This document shows, piece by piece, positions 1 through 7,739 of a stretch of DNA of 64,000 bases. The notes beneath the pieces were generated by a model. The model saw nothing but the letters and a program-made list of their open reading frames with translations. It was not told the DNA's origin and made no database searches. Numbering within the stretch: position 1 is the first letter of the stretch; each line of letters starts with the position of its first letter. This stretch comes from Clostridia bacterium (lineage in GTDB: Bacteria; Bacillota; Clostridia; Oscillospirales; Acutalibacteraceae), in the NCBI GenBank assembly GCA_900771085.1, contig CAAGMR010000018.1, positions 4,286-68,285 of the forward strand, in the 5' to 3' direction. A program made the position numbers and the translations under genes.

Positions 1-794
1 GGCGGAACGGCAGCGCCGTATTCAGGCTTTCCGTGATGAGAGATAAGCATATGTTCTACTAACATAAGTTTCTCGTCCGGAGTTCCGATTTCCTTTGCAA
101 CTTCGCGTACAAGCATTGCGCCTACAACAAGATGGCCGAGAAGATTACCTTCTGTAGTATACTGTCCCGCAATGCCAAGCTCGTTTGCGTCCATCTCGAC
201 AATCTTGCCGAGGTCGTGAAGGGCAGCGCCTGTCAGAAGAAGGTCGCTGTCAACGGAAGGATAAAGCTCTGCAGTTTTCTGACACATTCTCATAATTGAA
301 AGGCTGTGGTAGAGAAGACCGCCACGCATAGCATGGTGAAGTCTTACTGCTGCAGGGTAGCATATTAATTTTTCTTTGTACCTGTCATATGTTGCGATGA
401 GAAGATTTTTCAGGTCTTCATCTTTGAAACCGCAGGCAATGGTAATGATTTCACCAAACATGTCTTCAGGACTGAATTCTGAAGAAGCGATATAATCCTG
501 CGGATTAATCATGTCCTGAGGGATGGTGTTTCTTATCTGCTCAACACGAAGCTGGGTCTGGCCCTTGAAGTCGTTCAAAGTGCCGCGTACCTTTACTATT
601 GTGTTTGCTTCAAATACAGGAGTTACTCCTTCTTCGTAATCCCAGTATTTGGCGTTGATTTCACCTTCCTTGTCGGAAAGAGTGAGGTCGAGATACTTCG
701 TGCCTTTTGTGGAAGTCTTTACCTCAACTGCCTTGATAAGAGCAAAACAGTCAACGCGAGTTTTCTGCGGGTCTATATATGTGAAATTGAGCAT
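1..794 (-). CDS. yhaM: YhaM-type 3'-5' exoribonuclease, OB-fold plus HD domain (3' end cut by window edge)
   Basis: Reading the minus strand from an ATG at 794 gives an open frame of 264 codons that runs off the window. It starts MLNFTYIDPQ, then has an OB-fold-like stretch (around residues 20-90, with TLSDKEGEINAKYWD) and an HD-type phosphohydrolase domain: RLHHAMRGGLLYHS, then TGAALHDLGKI with the metal-binding His-Asp pair, then EHMLISHHG near the edge. This domain order is that of the YhaM family, which degrades RNA and single-stranded DNA from the 3' end using Mn. The family is about 310-320 residues, so roughly 50 residues are missing. A good ribosome binding site (GGAAGGAG) lies 6 bases before the start. 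It is transcribed divergently from the M16 peptidase pair. Confidence 0.85.
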   Translation of the reverse strand, partial: MLNFTYIDPQKTRVDCFALIKAVEVKTSTKGTKYLDLTLSDKEGEINAKYWDYEEGVTPVFEANTIVKVRGTLNDFKGQTQLRVEQIRNTIPQDMINPQDYIASSEFSPEDMFGEIITIACGFKDEDLKNLLIATYDRYKEKLICYPAAVRLHHAMRGGLLYHSLSIMRMCQKTAELYPSVDSDLLLTGAALHDLGKIVEMDANELGIAGQYTTEGNLLGHLVVGAMLVREVAKEIGTPDEKLMLVEHMLISHHGKPEYGAAVP

Positions 795-824
795 CTTTTA
801 GCTCCTTCCCTAATATTTTTTGGT

Positions 825-853
825 ATATTAGAGTTTACCATTTTATATGTTAA
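825..853 (-). promoter_or_regulatory. promoter for the yhaM-like gene
   Basis: On the minus strand TTAACA (plus-strand 848-853) and TAATAT (825-830) are separated by 17 bases, which places the start of transcription near 818, about 25 bases before the ATG. The plus-strand M16 gene must use overlapping signals in the same AT-rich 98-base gap (TTGGTA at 820-825 and TATATG at 844-849 are candidates). Confidence 0.5.
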
Positions 854-892
854 AATAAAACCAGATTGTTTATAGAAAGCTGAGGTTATTCC

Positions 893-2182
893 TTGAAAAA
901 CTGTTTTGAATTTTACGACTTTGAGAACCTCAAAGTCTGCGCTTATGACACAGACAAGTTTAAAACGGGCGTAGTTTCCATTAACTTCATTGTTCCGCTT
1001 GAGGGGGATGTTTCTGCAAACGCGATTCTTCCATACCTTCTCAGCCGTTCATGCAAAGCTTACCCGGACACATTGTCCTTAAACCGCAAACTCTCCGAGT
1101 ATTACGGAGCAGAACTTATCCCTGCAGCAACAAAGATGGGCGAAAACCATGTGCTCCGCCTTGTCATCTATATGCTTGAAAACCGCTTTGCGTTTGACGG
1201 GGAAGATATAGCCCTCGAATGTACGGATCTCCTTTGCAGACTCCTGTTTGAGCCTAATGCTGAAAACGGCGCTTTTAGCGCTGACGACTTAAGACGCGAA
1301 AAGCGCCTTGCGATGGAGCGTATAGACAATCAGAAAAACGATAAAAGAACATATGCACTCAGACGTGCTATTGAAATAATGTGTGCCGATGAAAACTACA
1401 GCAAAAGTGCATACGGCACAAAAGAGGGAATAGAAGCACTTACACCGGAGTCGGTTTATGAAGCCTGGCAGAAGCTTCTTAAAACCGCGACGGTAAAGGT
1501 AAACGTCGTAGGTACATCTGACGCAAAAGCCATAGGCGCTAAGGTTGAGTCATATCTTTCCAAAACCGACAGATGCTGCGATGGCATTTCTGAAAGCGTT
1601 GTCATTCCGAAGGCTGAGGAGCCGAAGAAGGTAATCGAAGAGGAAAATGTAAAACAGGGCAAACTTGTTATGGGCTTCCGTTCCGGCATGACAAAAAGCG
1701 ATGAGGACTATGCAGCCTACAGAGTTATGACGGACATTTTCGGCGGCGGACCTTATTCCAGACTTTTTGACAACGTTCGTGAGAAACAGAGCCTCTGCTA
1801 TTACTGCTCTGCAAGGCTCTTCTCTTCAAAGGGCCTGATTGTTGTTCAGAGCGGTATTGAAAATGAAAATGCCGAAAAGACTGAACAGGCTGTTCTCGAA
1901 CAGCTTAAGGGCCTTGCCGATGGCAATGTTACCGAAGAGGATTTAAAGAAATCAAAGCTTTCTCTTACAGACAGCTTTAATTCCGCATATGACACTCCTG
2001 AAGACATTGAACAGTGGGCATACAGTCAGCTTACCGAGGATGAATTCTTCACTCCAAAAGACTATGTGGACGCATTCAATGCGGTAACTCTTGAGGAAGT
2101 AACTGAAAAGGCAAAGATGGTATCCCTTGATACCGTGTATTTCCTCAAAGGCTCAGCAAAGGGGGGCGAGCTCGATGACTGA
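893..2182 (+). CDS. M16-family peptidase homologue lacking the zinc motif (YmfF-like)
   Basis: This 429-residue protein has the M16 (pitrilysin/insulinase) fold signature, including the C-terminal-half segment GGGPYSRLFDNVREKQSLCYYCSAR, split here as GGGPYSRLFDNVRE and QSLCYYCSAR, which is typical of the second repeat. The position where active members have HxxEH reads LPYLLSRSCKAYP, so zinc ligands are missing and it is probably a non-catalytic partner of the next gene. Firmicutes commonly carry such an inactive/active pair (ymfF/ymfH in Bacillus). The start is a TTG at 893 preceded by a weak TGAGG; no ATG upstream is available. Its last codons overlap the start of the following gene by 8 bases, implying translational coupling. 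Confidence 0.8.
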   Translation: MKNCFEFYDFENLKVCAYDTDKFKTGVVSINFIVPLEGDVSANAILPYLLSRSCKAYPDTLSLNRKLSEYYGAELIPAATKMGENHVLRLVIYMLENRFAFDGEDIALECTDLLCRLLFEPNAENGAFSADDLRREKRLAMERIDNQKNDKRTYALRRAIEIMCADENYSKSAYGTKEGIEALTPESVYEAWQKLLKTATVKVNVVGTSDAKAIGAKVESYLSKTDRCCDGISESVVIPKAEEPKKVIEEENVKQGKLVMGFRSGMTKSDEDYAAYRVMTDIFGGGPYSRLFDNVREKQSLCYYCSARLFSSKGLIVVQSGIENENAEKTEQAVLEQLKGLADGNVTEEDLKKSKLSLTDSFNSAYDTPEDIEQWAYSQLTEDEFFTPKDYVDAFNAVTLEEVTEKAKMVSLDTVYFLKGSAKGGELDD

Positions 2183-3452
2183 AATCAGAAACAATGATCT
2201 CGGCGAAGTTTATTACGAGATAAAACACAGAACAGGACTTACCATTCTTGTTTATCCGAAAGCGGGCTACTCCACAACCTATGCCGTGTTTGGAACAAAC
2301 TATGGTTCAATTGATACTTTCATAAAAACAGAAAATGAGCAGAAGCAGATTCCGGAAGGAACGGCTCACTATCTTGAACATAAGCTGTTTGAGTCAGAGG
2401 AACTGGATGCTTTCCAGCTTTTTGCAAGAACAGGTGCTTCCGCAAATGCGTATACATCTTTTGATAAGACCTGCTATCTGTTTTCCTGCTCTTCCAATTT
2501 CAGTGAGAATTTAAAATACCTTCTCGATTTCGTACAGAAGCCTTACTTTACTGAGGAGACTGTAAGAAAAGAGCAGGGCATCATAGGCCAGGAAATTCAG
2601 ATGTATAAGGATGAACCGGGCTGGCAGGTACTCTTTAATCTGCTCAAGTGTCTTTACCACGACCATCCGGTACGTATTGACATTGCAGGTACAGTAGAAT
2701 CCATCTCTCACATTACGGCTGACCTTCTTTACGATTGCTATAACAGTTTTTACAATCCGTCCAACATGGTTCTTGCCGTGGCCGGCAACACAACGGTGGA
2801 CGAAGTCCTTGCCGTTGCCGACGAGGCACTTCTTCCAAAGGAGTGCTTTGAGGTTTCAAGAGCGCAGCTCGATGAACCGGATGAGACAGTCAGCAATTAC
2901 ATTGCAGAAGAATTTGCCGTAACCATACCTACATTTGCCTTTGGCTATAAGGAACACTGCGACAGACCTCTCTGTACGCTGAAAGAGAAAATCCTTGCTG
3001 ATATTATCCTCGAGTACATTGCGGGCGAGACAAGTCCTCTTTATAACCGCCTCCTTTGTGAAGGCCTCGTCAGTGCAGGCTTCGGCGGAGAGTATTTTGC
3101 GGGATACGGATATCGTGCAGTCATTTTCGATGGCCAGTCTTCAGACCCTGACAGGGTTGCCGAGGAGATAAAGAAGGAAATCGCAGGCATCAGAGAAAAC
3201 GGATTTGATGAGAATGAACTTGATCGCATCCGCAAGATGAACTATGGCAGATGCGTAATGGGTTACAACAATATCGACGGCCTTGCGAATGAACTGGTGT
3301 CATCTCATTTTGAGAATTATCATCTTTTTGACGAGCTCGACATATACCGAAGCATTACTGTGGAAGACGTAGCAAGGCGCTTTGAAGGCATGTTTGTCGA
3401 TGGACGCGAAGCTTTGTCGGTAATTCTTCCTTTTAATGTTGACGAAGTTTGA
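2175..3452 (+). CDS. M16-family zinc peptidase, catalytic partner (YmfH-like)
   Basis: The protein is 425 residues from the ATG at 2175, chosen because a strong GGGGGGCGAG ribosome binding site sits just before it; the frame is open further upstream but without a site. It carries the inverted zinc motif HYLEHKLFE (HxxEH, about residues 66-70) and the downstream acidic ligand region EEIQ-like GQEIQMYKDEP (about residue 142-152), so it should be an active metallopeptidase. Its second half has the FGGEYFAGYGY region of the M16 C-terminal domain. It overlaps the preceding inactive homologue by 8 bases, and the two probably form a heterodimer. The substrate cannot be read from the sequence. Confidence 0.83.
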   Translation: MTEIRNNDLGEVYYEIKHRTGLTILVYPKAGYSTTYAVFGTNYGSIDTFIKTENEQKQIPEGTAHYLEHKLFESEELDAFQLFARTGASANAYTSFDKTCYLFSCSSNFSENLKYLLDFVQKPYFTEETVRKEQGIIGQEIQMYKDEPGWQVLFNLLKCLYHDHPVRIDIAGTVESISHITADLLYDCYNSFYNPSNMVLAVAGNTTVDEVLAVADEALLPKECFEVSRAQLDEPDETVSNYIAEEFAVTIPTFAFGYKEHCDRPLCTLKEKILADIILEYIAGETSPLYNRLLCEGLVSAGFGGEYFAGYGYRAVIFDGQSSDPDRVAEEIKKEIAGIRENGFDENELDRIRKMNYGRCVMGYNNIDGLANELVSSHFENYHLFDELDIYRSITVEDVARRFEGMFVDGREALSVILPFNVDEV

Positions 3453-3467
3453 CACTGATGCTATAAT
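3439..3467 (+). promoter_or_regulatory. promoter of the rplU-rpmA unit
   Basis: TTGACG (3439-3444) and TATAAT (3462-3467) are separated by exactly 17 bases. The -35 box lies inside the last codons of the M16 peptidase gene, and transcription should begin around 3474, giving a leader of about 88 bases before rplU. Confidence 0.75.
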
Positions 3468-3473
3468 GCTACA

Positions 3474-3561
3474 TACCGCATATTGTGGGTAGGGGAAATT
3501 GCCCCTATAAGTGAGTAACTCCACCCATCGTAGCGAGTCTATATTAAAGGTAGGTAAAAAC
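3474..3561 (+). promoter_or_regulatory. structured 5' leader of rplU (candidate L21 autoregulatory leader)
   Basis: Between the promoter and the rplU start the leader has an outer pairing TGGGT (3485-3489) with ACCCA (3523-3527) that encloses a hairpin TAGGGG/CCCCTA, then a short linker with the AAAGGTAGG ribosome binding site. Firmicutes are known to carry an L21 leader that the ribosomal protein binds to limit its own synthesis. The position and the structure fit, but I have not aligned it to the Rfam model, so the class is an inference. Confidence 0.45.
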
Positions 3562-3873
3562 ATGTACGCAATCATTGTAACTGGCGGTAAGCAGTACAAA
3601 GTTGAAGCTGGCGACGTTCTTTACATCGAAAAGCTCGAAGTTGAAGCTGACCAGACTATCACTTTTGACGAAGTTCTTGCTGTTGGCACTGACAAGGGCA
3701 TCAAAGTTGGCTCTCCTTGTGTAAAGGGTGCAACTGTTGAAGCTAAAGTTGTAAAGAATGGTAAGGGTAAGAAGATCACAGTCTTCACTTACAAGCCAAA
3801 GAAGAACGAGAAGCGCAAGAAGGGTCACAGACAGCCTTACACTAAGGTTGAGATCACTGCTATCAACGCTTAA
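3562..3873 (+). CDS. rplU: 50S ribosomal protein L21
   Basis: The 103-residue protein begins [18 protein letters not shown], the hallmark N-terminus of bL21, and ends with the basic [13 protein letters not shown] segment that binds 23S rRNA. The ATG at 3562 is chosen over an upstream in-frame start because AAAGGTAGG lies 8 bases before it and because this gives the usual family length (about 103). It is followed after only 50 bases by rpmA; the small cysteine protease gene prp that Firmicutes usually place between them is absent. Confidence 0.97.
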   Translation: MYAIIVTGGKQYKVEAGDVLYIEKLEVEADQTITFDEVLAVGTDKGIKVGSPCVKGATVEAKVVKNGKGKKITVFTYKPKKNEKRKKGHRQPYTKVEITAINA

Positions 3874-3923
3874 GTTAATCAGAATAACAACGTAATTTAC
3901 TATAAAAAAGAGGTGTTTTTTAC

Positions 3924-4187
3924 ATGGCACATAAGAAAGGTATGGGTTCCACCAGAAATGGTCGTGACTCAGAGTCTAAGAGACTTGGTGTAAAGCGTGC
4001 AGACGGACAGTTCGTTCTTGCAGGTAATATTCTCGTAAGACAGCGTGGTACACACATCCATCCGGGCAACAACGTTGGTAAGGGTAGCGACGATACACTC
4101 TTCGCTCTCATCGACGGTACAGTTAAGTTCGAGCGTATGGGTAAGGACCGCAAAAAGGTTAGCGTTTACGCTGTAGAGGAACAGTAA
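3924..4187 (+). CDS. rpmA: 50S ribosomal protein L27, without the cleavable N-terminal extension
   Basis: The 87-residue bL27 starts [16 protein letters not shown], and continues with [17 protein letters not shown] and [14 protein letters not shown], all family hallmarks. In many Firmicutes L27 is made with an extra leader of about nine residues ending in FA that the protease Prp removes. Here the reading frame begins directly at the mature-type N-terminus, as in proteobacteria, and no prp gene is present next to it, so the two absences agree. An AAGAGGTG ribosome binding site precedes the ATG by 8 bases. Confidence 0.97.
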   Translation: MAHKKGMGSTRNGRDSESKRLGVKRADGQFVLAGNILVRQRGTHIHPGNNVGKGSDDTLFALIDGTVKFERMGKDRKKVSVYAVEEQ

Positions 4188-4203
4188 TTTTTCCCAGGAT
4201 TTC

Positions 4204-4239
4204 AAAGGGACTGCTTAAGGCTTTAAGCAGTCCCTTTTT
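4204..4239 (+). terminator. intrinsic terminator of rplU-rpmA
   Basis: A 15-bp near-perfect stem (AAAGGGACTGCTTAA and TTAAGCAGTCCCTTT) with a short loop is followed by a run of Ts just after the rpmA stop codon. Confidence 0.9.
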
Positions 4240-4240
4240 C

Positions 4241-4310
4241 TTGCCCTTTTTGGCGTAATGTTATATAATATAGCGTAATTTTAATTATTAGTGGTATTGC
4301 GCCAAAAAGG
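4241..4310 (+). promoter_or_regulatory. promoter flanked by a 15-bp inverted repeat
   Basis: TTGCCC (4241-4246) and TATAAT (4264-4269) are spaced 17 bases apart and should drive the membrane protein gene at 4323. The promoter core is bracketed by an inverted repeat: CCTTTTTGGCGTAAT (4245-4259) and ATTGCGCCAAAAAGG (4296-4310), with one mismatch. The right arm contains the ribosome binding site (AAAAAGGA). It could be an operator, or it could hide the ribosome binding site in transcripts that read through from rpmA. Confidence 0.5.
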
Positions 4311-4322
4311 ATGAAATAGATT

Positions 4323-5474
4323 ATGAAAAAATTAAAGGTTTCAAGACTTTCACCGAACCTTGCGGTTGTAATTGCAGCAGCTGCAATCCTTATTTCGGTA
4401 CCTGTCAGAACTTTCCAGCTTGTCAGCTGTATTGACCCTGCTACAGGCTTCTGGGCAGTTCGTGACATTACTCTTCCGGCACTTTATATTGTCTGTGCCG
4501 TAGCAGTATTTGCAATGTTCCTGGTTTCACTCATAGCCGGAACAATGCCAAGAGCATCTTTCAGTACAAAACGTGATATTCCTCTCGGAATCAGCGCAGT
4601 TCTGGTTGCTCTTTCAATGGCACTTGATGTTTACACATCAGTTATGAACGTCCTCTCAACAGTGGCATCTTTTGAATATGTTGAATCACCTGTAAGACAG
4701 CTTGTTTCAACAGGTGCTCTCGGAGCAGGTTTTGAAGCAGTATTTGCTGCATTTTCCATCATTTATTTTATTATTATCGCAGTTTCAAAGTTCACTTCCT
4801 CAGGTGCCTTCGAGAAGAGAAAGATTCTCGCTCTCGCACCGGTACTCTGGGTAGTTTGCAGAATGCTCATTCACTTCGTAGACCCTATAGCTTATAAAAA
4901 TGTTTCAGCTATTGTTTTCGAACTTGCATTCCTTGTATTTGCACTTCTCTTCCTGTTCTCTTTTGCAAGAGTTGCAGCAGGAGTAAATGCACAGAACAGC
5001 ATGTGGATCTTATTTGGCGCAGGACTTTCAGCAAGCCTCTTCGGCTACGTTTCTGCACTCGCTCCACTTGTTGTTATTCTTACAGGAAAAGCAGCATATC
5101 TTTGCCCTGCTTATCCTGCTCATTTCACAGACCTTGCTCTGGCTCTCTTTGCAACACTTGTCTGCTACAATGCCATGCCAAACACAGCAAAGGTTAATTC
5201 TCAGGACGAACTCGTGGAAGAATCAGTTCCGGAACTCTCTGAGACTTTTGCCGATCCTGAAGAGGCAGCAAAGCAGCAGAGAGCAGAAGAAAAAGCCAGA
5301 AAGAAGTCTGCAAGAGAAGCTGCCATGGAGGCAGCACTTCTCCAGGCAGAGACCAGTGCAGTGGAAACTGCCAATAAACCACGTAGCGAACGTCGCAATA
5401 CATTCATCCAGGATGGTCCATACAAAGCCGACGCTCCTATACCAACAGTTCACGACGAGTACGACGAGGAGTAA
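4323..5474 (+). CDS. multi-pass membrane protein with acidic cytoplasmic tail, function unknown
   Basis: I do not recognise a family for this 383-residue protein. About seven or eight hydrophobic segments can be seen between residues 12 and 285 (for example LAVVIAAAAILISVPV near the start and LTGKAAYLCPAYPAHFTDLALALFA near 265). The last 90 residues are hydrophilic, with alternating acidic and Ala/Lys/Arg stretches (EEAAKQQRAEEKARKKSAREAA) that may form a coiled coil in the cytoplasm. It sits 6 bases upstream of holB, so it is likely co-transcribed with the holB-ricT unit, but its role there is not evident. Confidence 0.75.
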   Translation: MKKLKVSRLSPNLAVVIAAAAILISVPVRTFQLVSCIDPATGFWAVRDITLPALYIVCAVAVFAMFLVSLIAGTMPRASFSTKRDIPLGISAVLVALSMALDVYTSVMNVLSTVASFEYVESPVRQLVSTGALGAGFEAVFAAFSIIYFIIIAVSKFTSSGAFEKRKILALAPVLWVVCRMLIHFVDPIAYKNVSAIVFELAFLVFALLFLFSFARVAAGVNAQNSMWILFGAGLSASLFGYVSALAPLVVILTGKAAYLCPAYPAHFTDLALALFATLVCYNAMPNTAKVNSQDELVEESVPELSETFADPEEAAKQQRAEEKARKKSAREAAMEAALLQAETSAVETANKPRSERRNTFIQDGPYKADAPIPTVHDEYDEE

Positions 5475-5480
5475 TATCCC

Positions 5481-6341
5481 ATGAACGAGCGTATTAAAAC
5501 TTTAATCGGCTCGGGACGAATCCCGCAGGCGCTCGTAATAGAAGGCGGGAGCACAGCGGAGCGCGAAGAGTCAGCTCATGAGCTTGCCAAAGCCATTGTC
5601 TGCTCAGAAGGCGATGCATTTGCCTGTGGCATATGCGCAGCCTGTAAAAAAGCAGTGGCTAATACTCATCCGGATATCATCACGGTTGAACCTGAAACCG
5701 GTAAAAAGGCTATTTCTGTCGACGTCATCAGAAAAATGCGTGAAGATGCATTTATTCTTCCAAATGAGGCAGACGGAAAAGTCTACATCATAAAGCAGGC
5801 GGATACTCTGCAGGATTATGCGCAGAATGCACTTCTCAAAATCCTTGAGGAACCGCCAAAGTACGTCACCTTTATTCTGCTTGTTTCGTCTAAGGCTACA
5901 CTTCTTGAAACAGTACTTTCAAGAGTATCAGTTATAAGCCTCAGCGGAATGGATAAGGGTGAAGTAACAGACGAACAGCAGGAGTTTGCCGATATCTCGG
6001 CAAAACAGCTTGCCGGTGCTCTTGCAGCCCGCAGTGAAATGAAACTGCTTGCTGCAACAGCCACACTCGAGAAAAACTACGAGAACCTGCCACTTGCGCT
6101 TGACTCTCTGAGCCTTATCATCAGAGACGCGCTTGTACTTGAGGCAGGTGGACAGAGCAGTATGTCATGCGCGCCTCAGGAGGCTGCGGCACTGACAGAA
6201 ACTTACGATGCCGAACGTCTTCTCAATATGCTTTCGGCAATCGGCGAGATACTTACTGCCATAAATATGCACGCAAACAAGAATCTTACATTGACCAGAA
6301 TCTGCTCTAAACTGGCAGATGCGGCAGGGGGTAAAAAATGA
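5481..6341 (+). CDS. holB: DNA polymerase III, delta' subunit
   Basis: This 286-residue protein has the clamp-loader delta' features: a zinc-binding module of four cysteines (C..CGICAAC.K, about residues 42-56), the HPDIITVEP and ISVDVIRKMREDAF segments, and YIIKQADTLQDYAQNALLKILEEPP, which matches the conserved loader helix and sensor-1 region. The P-loop is degenerate, as expected for delta'. The conserved SRC arginine-finger motif reads SRVSV, so the Cys is replaced but Arg is kept. Its stop overlaps the ricT start (ATGA), the usual Firmicutes pairing. Confidence 0.88.
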   Translation: MNERIKTLIGSGRIPQALVIEGGSTAEREESAHELAKAIVCSEGDAFACGICAACKKAVANTHPDIITVEPETGKKAISVDVIRKMREDAFILPNEADGKVYIIKQADTLQDYAQNALLKILEEPPKYVTFILLVSSKATLLETVLSRVSVISLSGMDKGEVTDEQQEFADISAKQLAGALAARSEMKLLAATATLEKNYENLPLALDSLSLIIRDALVLEAGGQSSMSCAPQEAAALTETYDAERLLNMLSAIGEILTAINMHANKNLTLTRICSKLADAAGGKK

Positions 6342-7207
6342 CAGAAGTTATTGGCGTCAGATTTAAAGAGGTTGGAAAAGTTTATACCTTTGACCCAATA
6401 GGCATGCAGATAGAAGCGGGCACAAGCGTCATTGTTGAAACAGCACGCGGTGTTGAATGCGGCACAGTTGCTCTTTCAAATCATGAAGTACCTGAAGAGG
6501 ATATCGTAGCTCCGCTTAAACCGATTATCCGTATTGCCACAGAAGAAGACCTCAAAACAATCGAAAAAAACAGAGAGCTTGAGAAAAAAGCTTTTGATAC
6601 ATGCCAGGAAAAGATAGAAAAACACAACCTCGAAATGAAACTTATCGATGTTGAATATACTTTTGATGGCAAAAAGATTCTCTTCTACTTTACCGCAGAC
6701 GGAAGAGTAGACTTCAGAGAACTTGTAAAAGACCTTGCAGCTGTTTTCAAAACCCGAATCGAGCTTCGCCAGATTGGCGTTCGAGACGAGGCAAAAATGG
6801 TTGGAGGACTTGGCATATGCGGTCGCCCGCTTTGCTGCAACAACCACCTGAGCGAGTTCGCTCCGGTTTCAATCAAGATGGCAAAGGAGCAGGGCCTGTC
6901 TCTTAATCCTACCAAGATATCAGGCACTTGCGGCAGACTTATGTGCTGTCTTAAATATGAGCAGGATTCATATGAGCACCTGCTTAAAATCACTCCAAAG
7001 GTTGGGGCGGTTGTTGATACTAAAGAAGGCAGAGGCACAGTAGTAGATGTAAACCTCATTTCCGGGCAGATTAAAGTCTGCCTCGACAGAAGTCCTGATG
7101 CCGTACCTGCAACCTATACCAGAAAGCAGGTAAAAACAATTCGCGACGGTAGAGTTTCAATCTCCAAAGAAGAGAGAGAAGCTTTCAAAAATATAGAAAA
7201 AGAATAA
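6338..7207 (+). CDS. ricT: PSP1-domain protein RicT/YaaT, iron-sulfur regulatory factor
   Basis: The 289-residue protein starts with the PSP1 fold (MTEVIGVRFKEVGKVYTFDP) and contains the cysteine clusters GLGICGRPLCCNNH and GTCGRLMCCLKYE that hold 4Fe-4S clusters in the RicAFT (Y-complex) of Bacillus. There RicT works with RicA and RicF to promote RNase Y processing of mRNAs and affects phosphorelay signalling. RicA and RicF homologues are not in this window. The start ATG overlaps the holB stop by 4 bases, supporting translational coupling, and the position after holB is the conserved one. Confidence 0.92.
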   Translation: MTEVIGVRFKEVGKVYTFDPIGMQIEAGTSVIVETARGVECGTVALSNHEVPEEDIVAPLKPIIRIATEEDLKTIEKNRELEKKAFDTCQEKIEKHNLEMKLIDVEYTFDGKKILFYFTADGRVDFRELVKDLAAVFKTRIELRQIGVRDEAKMVGGLGICGRPLCCNNHLSEFAPVSIKMAKEQGLSLNPTKISGTCGRLMCCLKYEQDSYEHLLKITPKVGAVVDTKEGRGTVVDVNLISGQIKVCLDRSPDAVPATYTRKQVKTIRDGRVSISKEEREAFKNIEKE

Positions 7208-7238
7208 ATTGCATAACACACATGGAAGGTGAATTATA

Positions 7239-7706
7239 ATGAACGAAATTCAGTTAACAAAAGAAGAGCTCCTTGCGCTCCAGGAAGAACTCGACCATCT
7301 TAAAACCGTAGGCCGTAAAGAAGCTGCTGAAAAGATTGCAACAGCTCGTGGCTTCGGCGACCTTTCAGAAAACGCCGAGTATGACGAGGCTATGGCTGAC
7401 CAGGGTAAGATGGAAGCTCGTATCCAGGAACTCGAGGCAATGATCCGTAATGCCGTAATTCTTGATGAATCAAGCTTTGAGGCAGATAAGGTAAACCGCT
7501 CTTCAACAGTTGTTCTCAAGAACATCGAAGCAAAGACAGAGCATACATACAAAATTGTTGGTCCAACACAGACAAACCCTCTTGAAGGTAAGATTTCTGA
7601 TGAATCTCCTGTAGGTAAGGCTATCATGGGCCACAAGATTGGCGACGTTGTTGAAGTTGAAGCTCCAAAAGGAAAACTTAAATTTGAGATTATCGAAATC
7701 AAGTAA
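7239..7706 (+). CDS. greA: transcription elongation factor GreA
   Basis: The 155-residue protein has the N-terminal coiled-coil finger (LTKEELLALQEELDHLKTVGRKEAAEKIATARGFGDLSENAEYDEA, here abbreviated to the key part GFGDLSENAEYDEA with the catalytic acidic tip at about residues 41-45) and the C-terminal FKBP-like domain ending ISDESPVGKAIMGHKIGD and FEIIEIK. GreA enters the secondary channel of RNA polymerase and stimulates cleavage of backtracked RNA. The ATG follows a GGAAGGTG site. It is 33 bases upstream of lysS, a common gene order in Clostridia. Confidence 0.96.
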   Translation: MNEIQLTKEELLALQEELDHLKTVGRKEAAEKIATARGFGDLSENAEYDEAMADQGKMEARIQELEAMIRNAVILDESSFEADKVNRSSTVVLKNIEAKTEHTYKIVGPTQTNPLEGKISDESPVGKAIMGHKIGDVVEVEAPKGKLKFEIIEIK

Positions 7707-7739
7707 TTTAAGTTTCTAATAAAGGAGAGATATTTCACA

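Noticed and set aside
3300..3599. Minus-strand open frames over the rplU leader and the ribosomal genes
   Set aside because: They are antisense shadows of strongly supported genes with no ribosome binding site.
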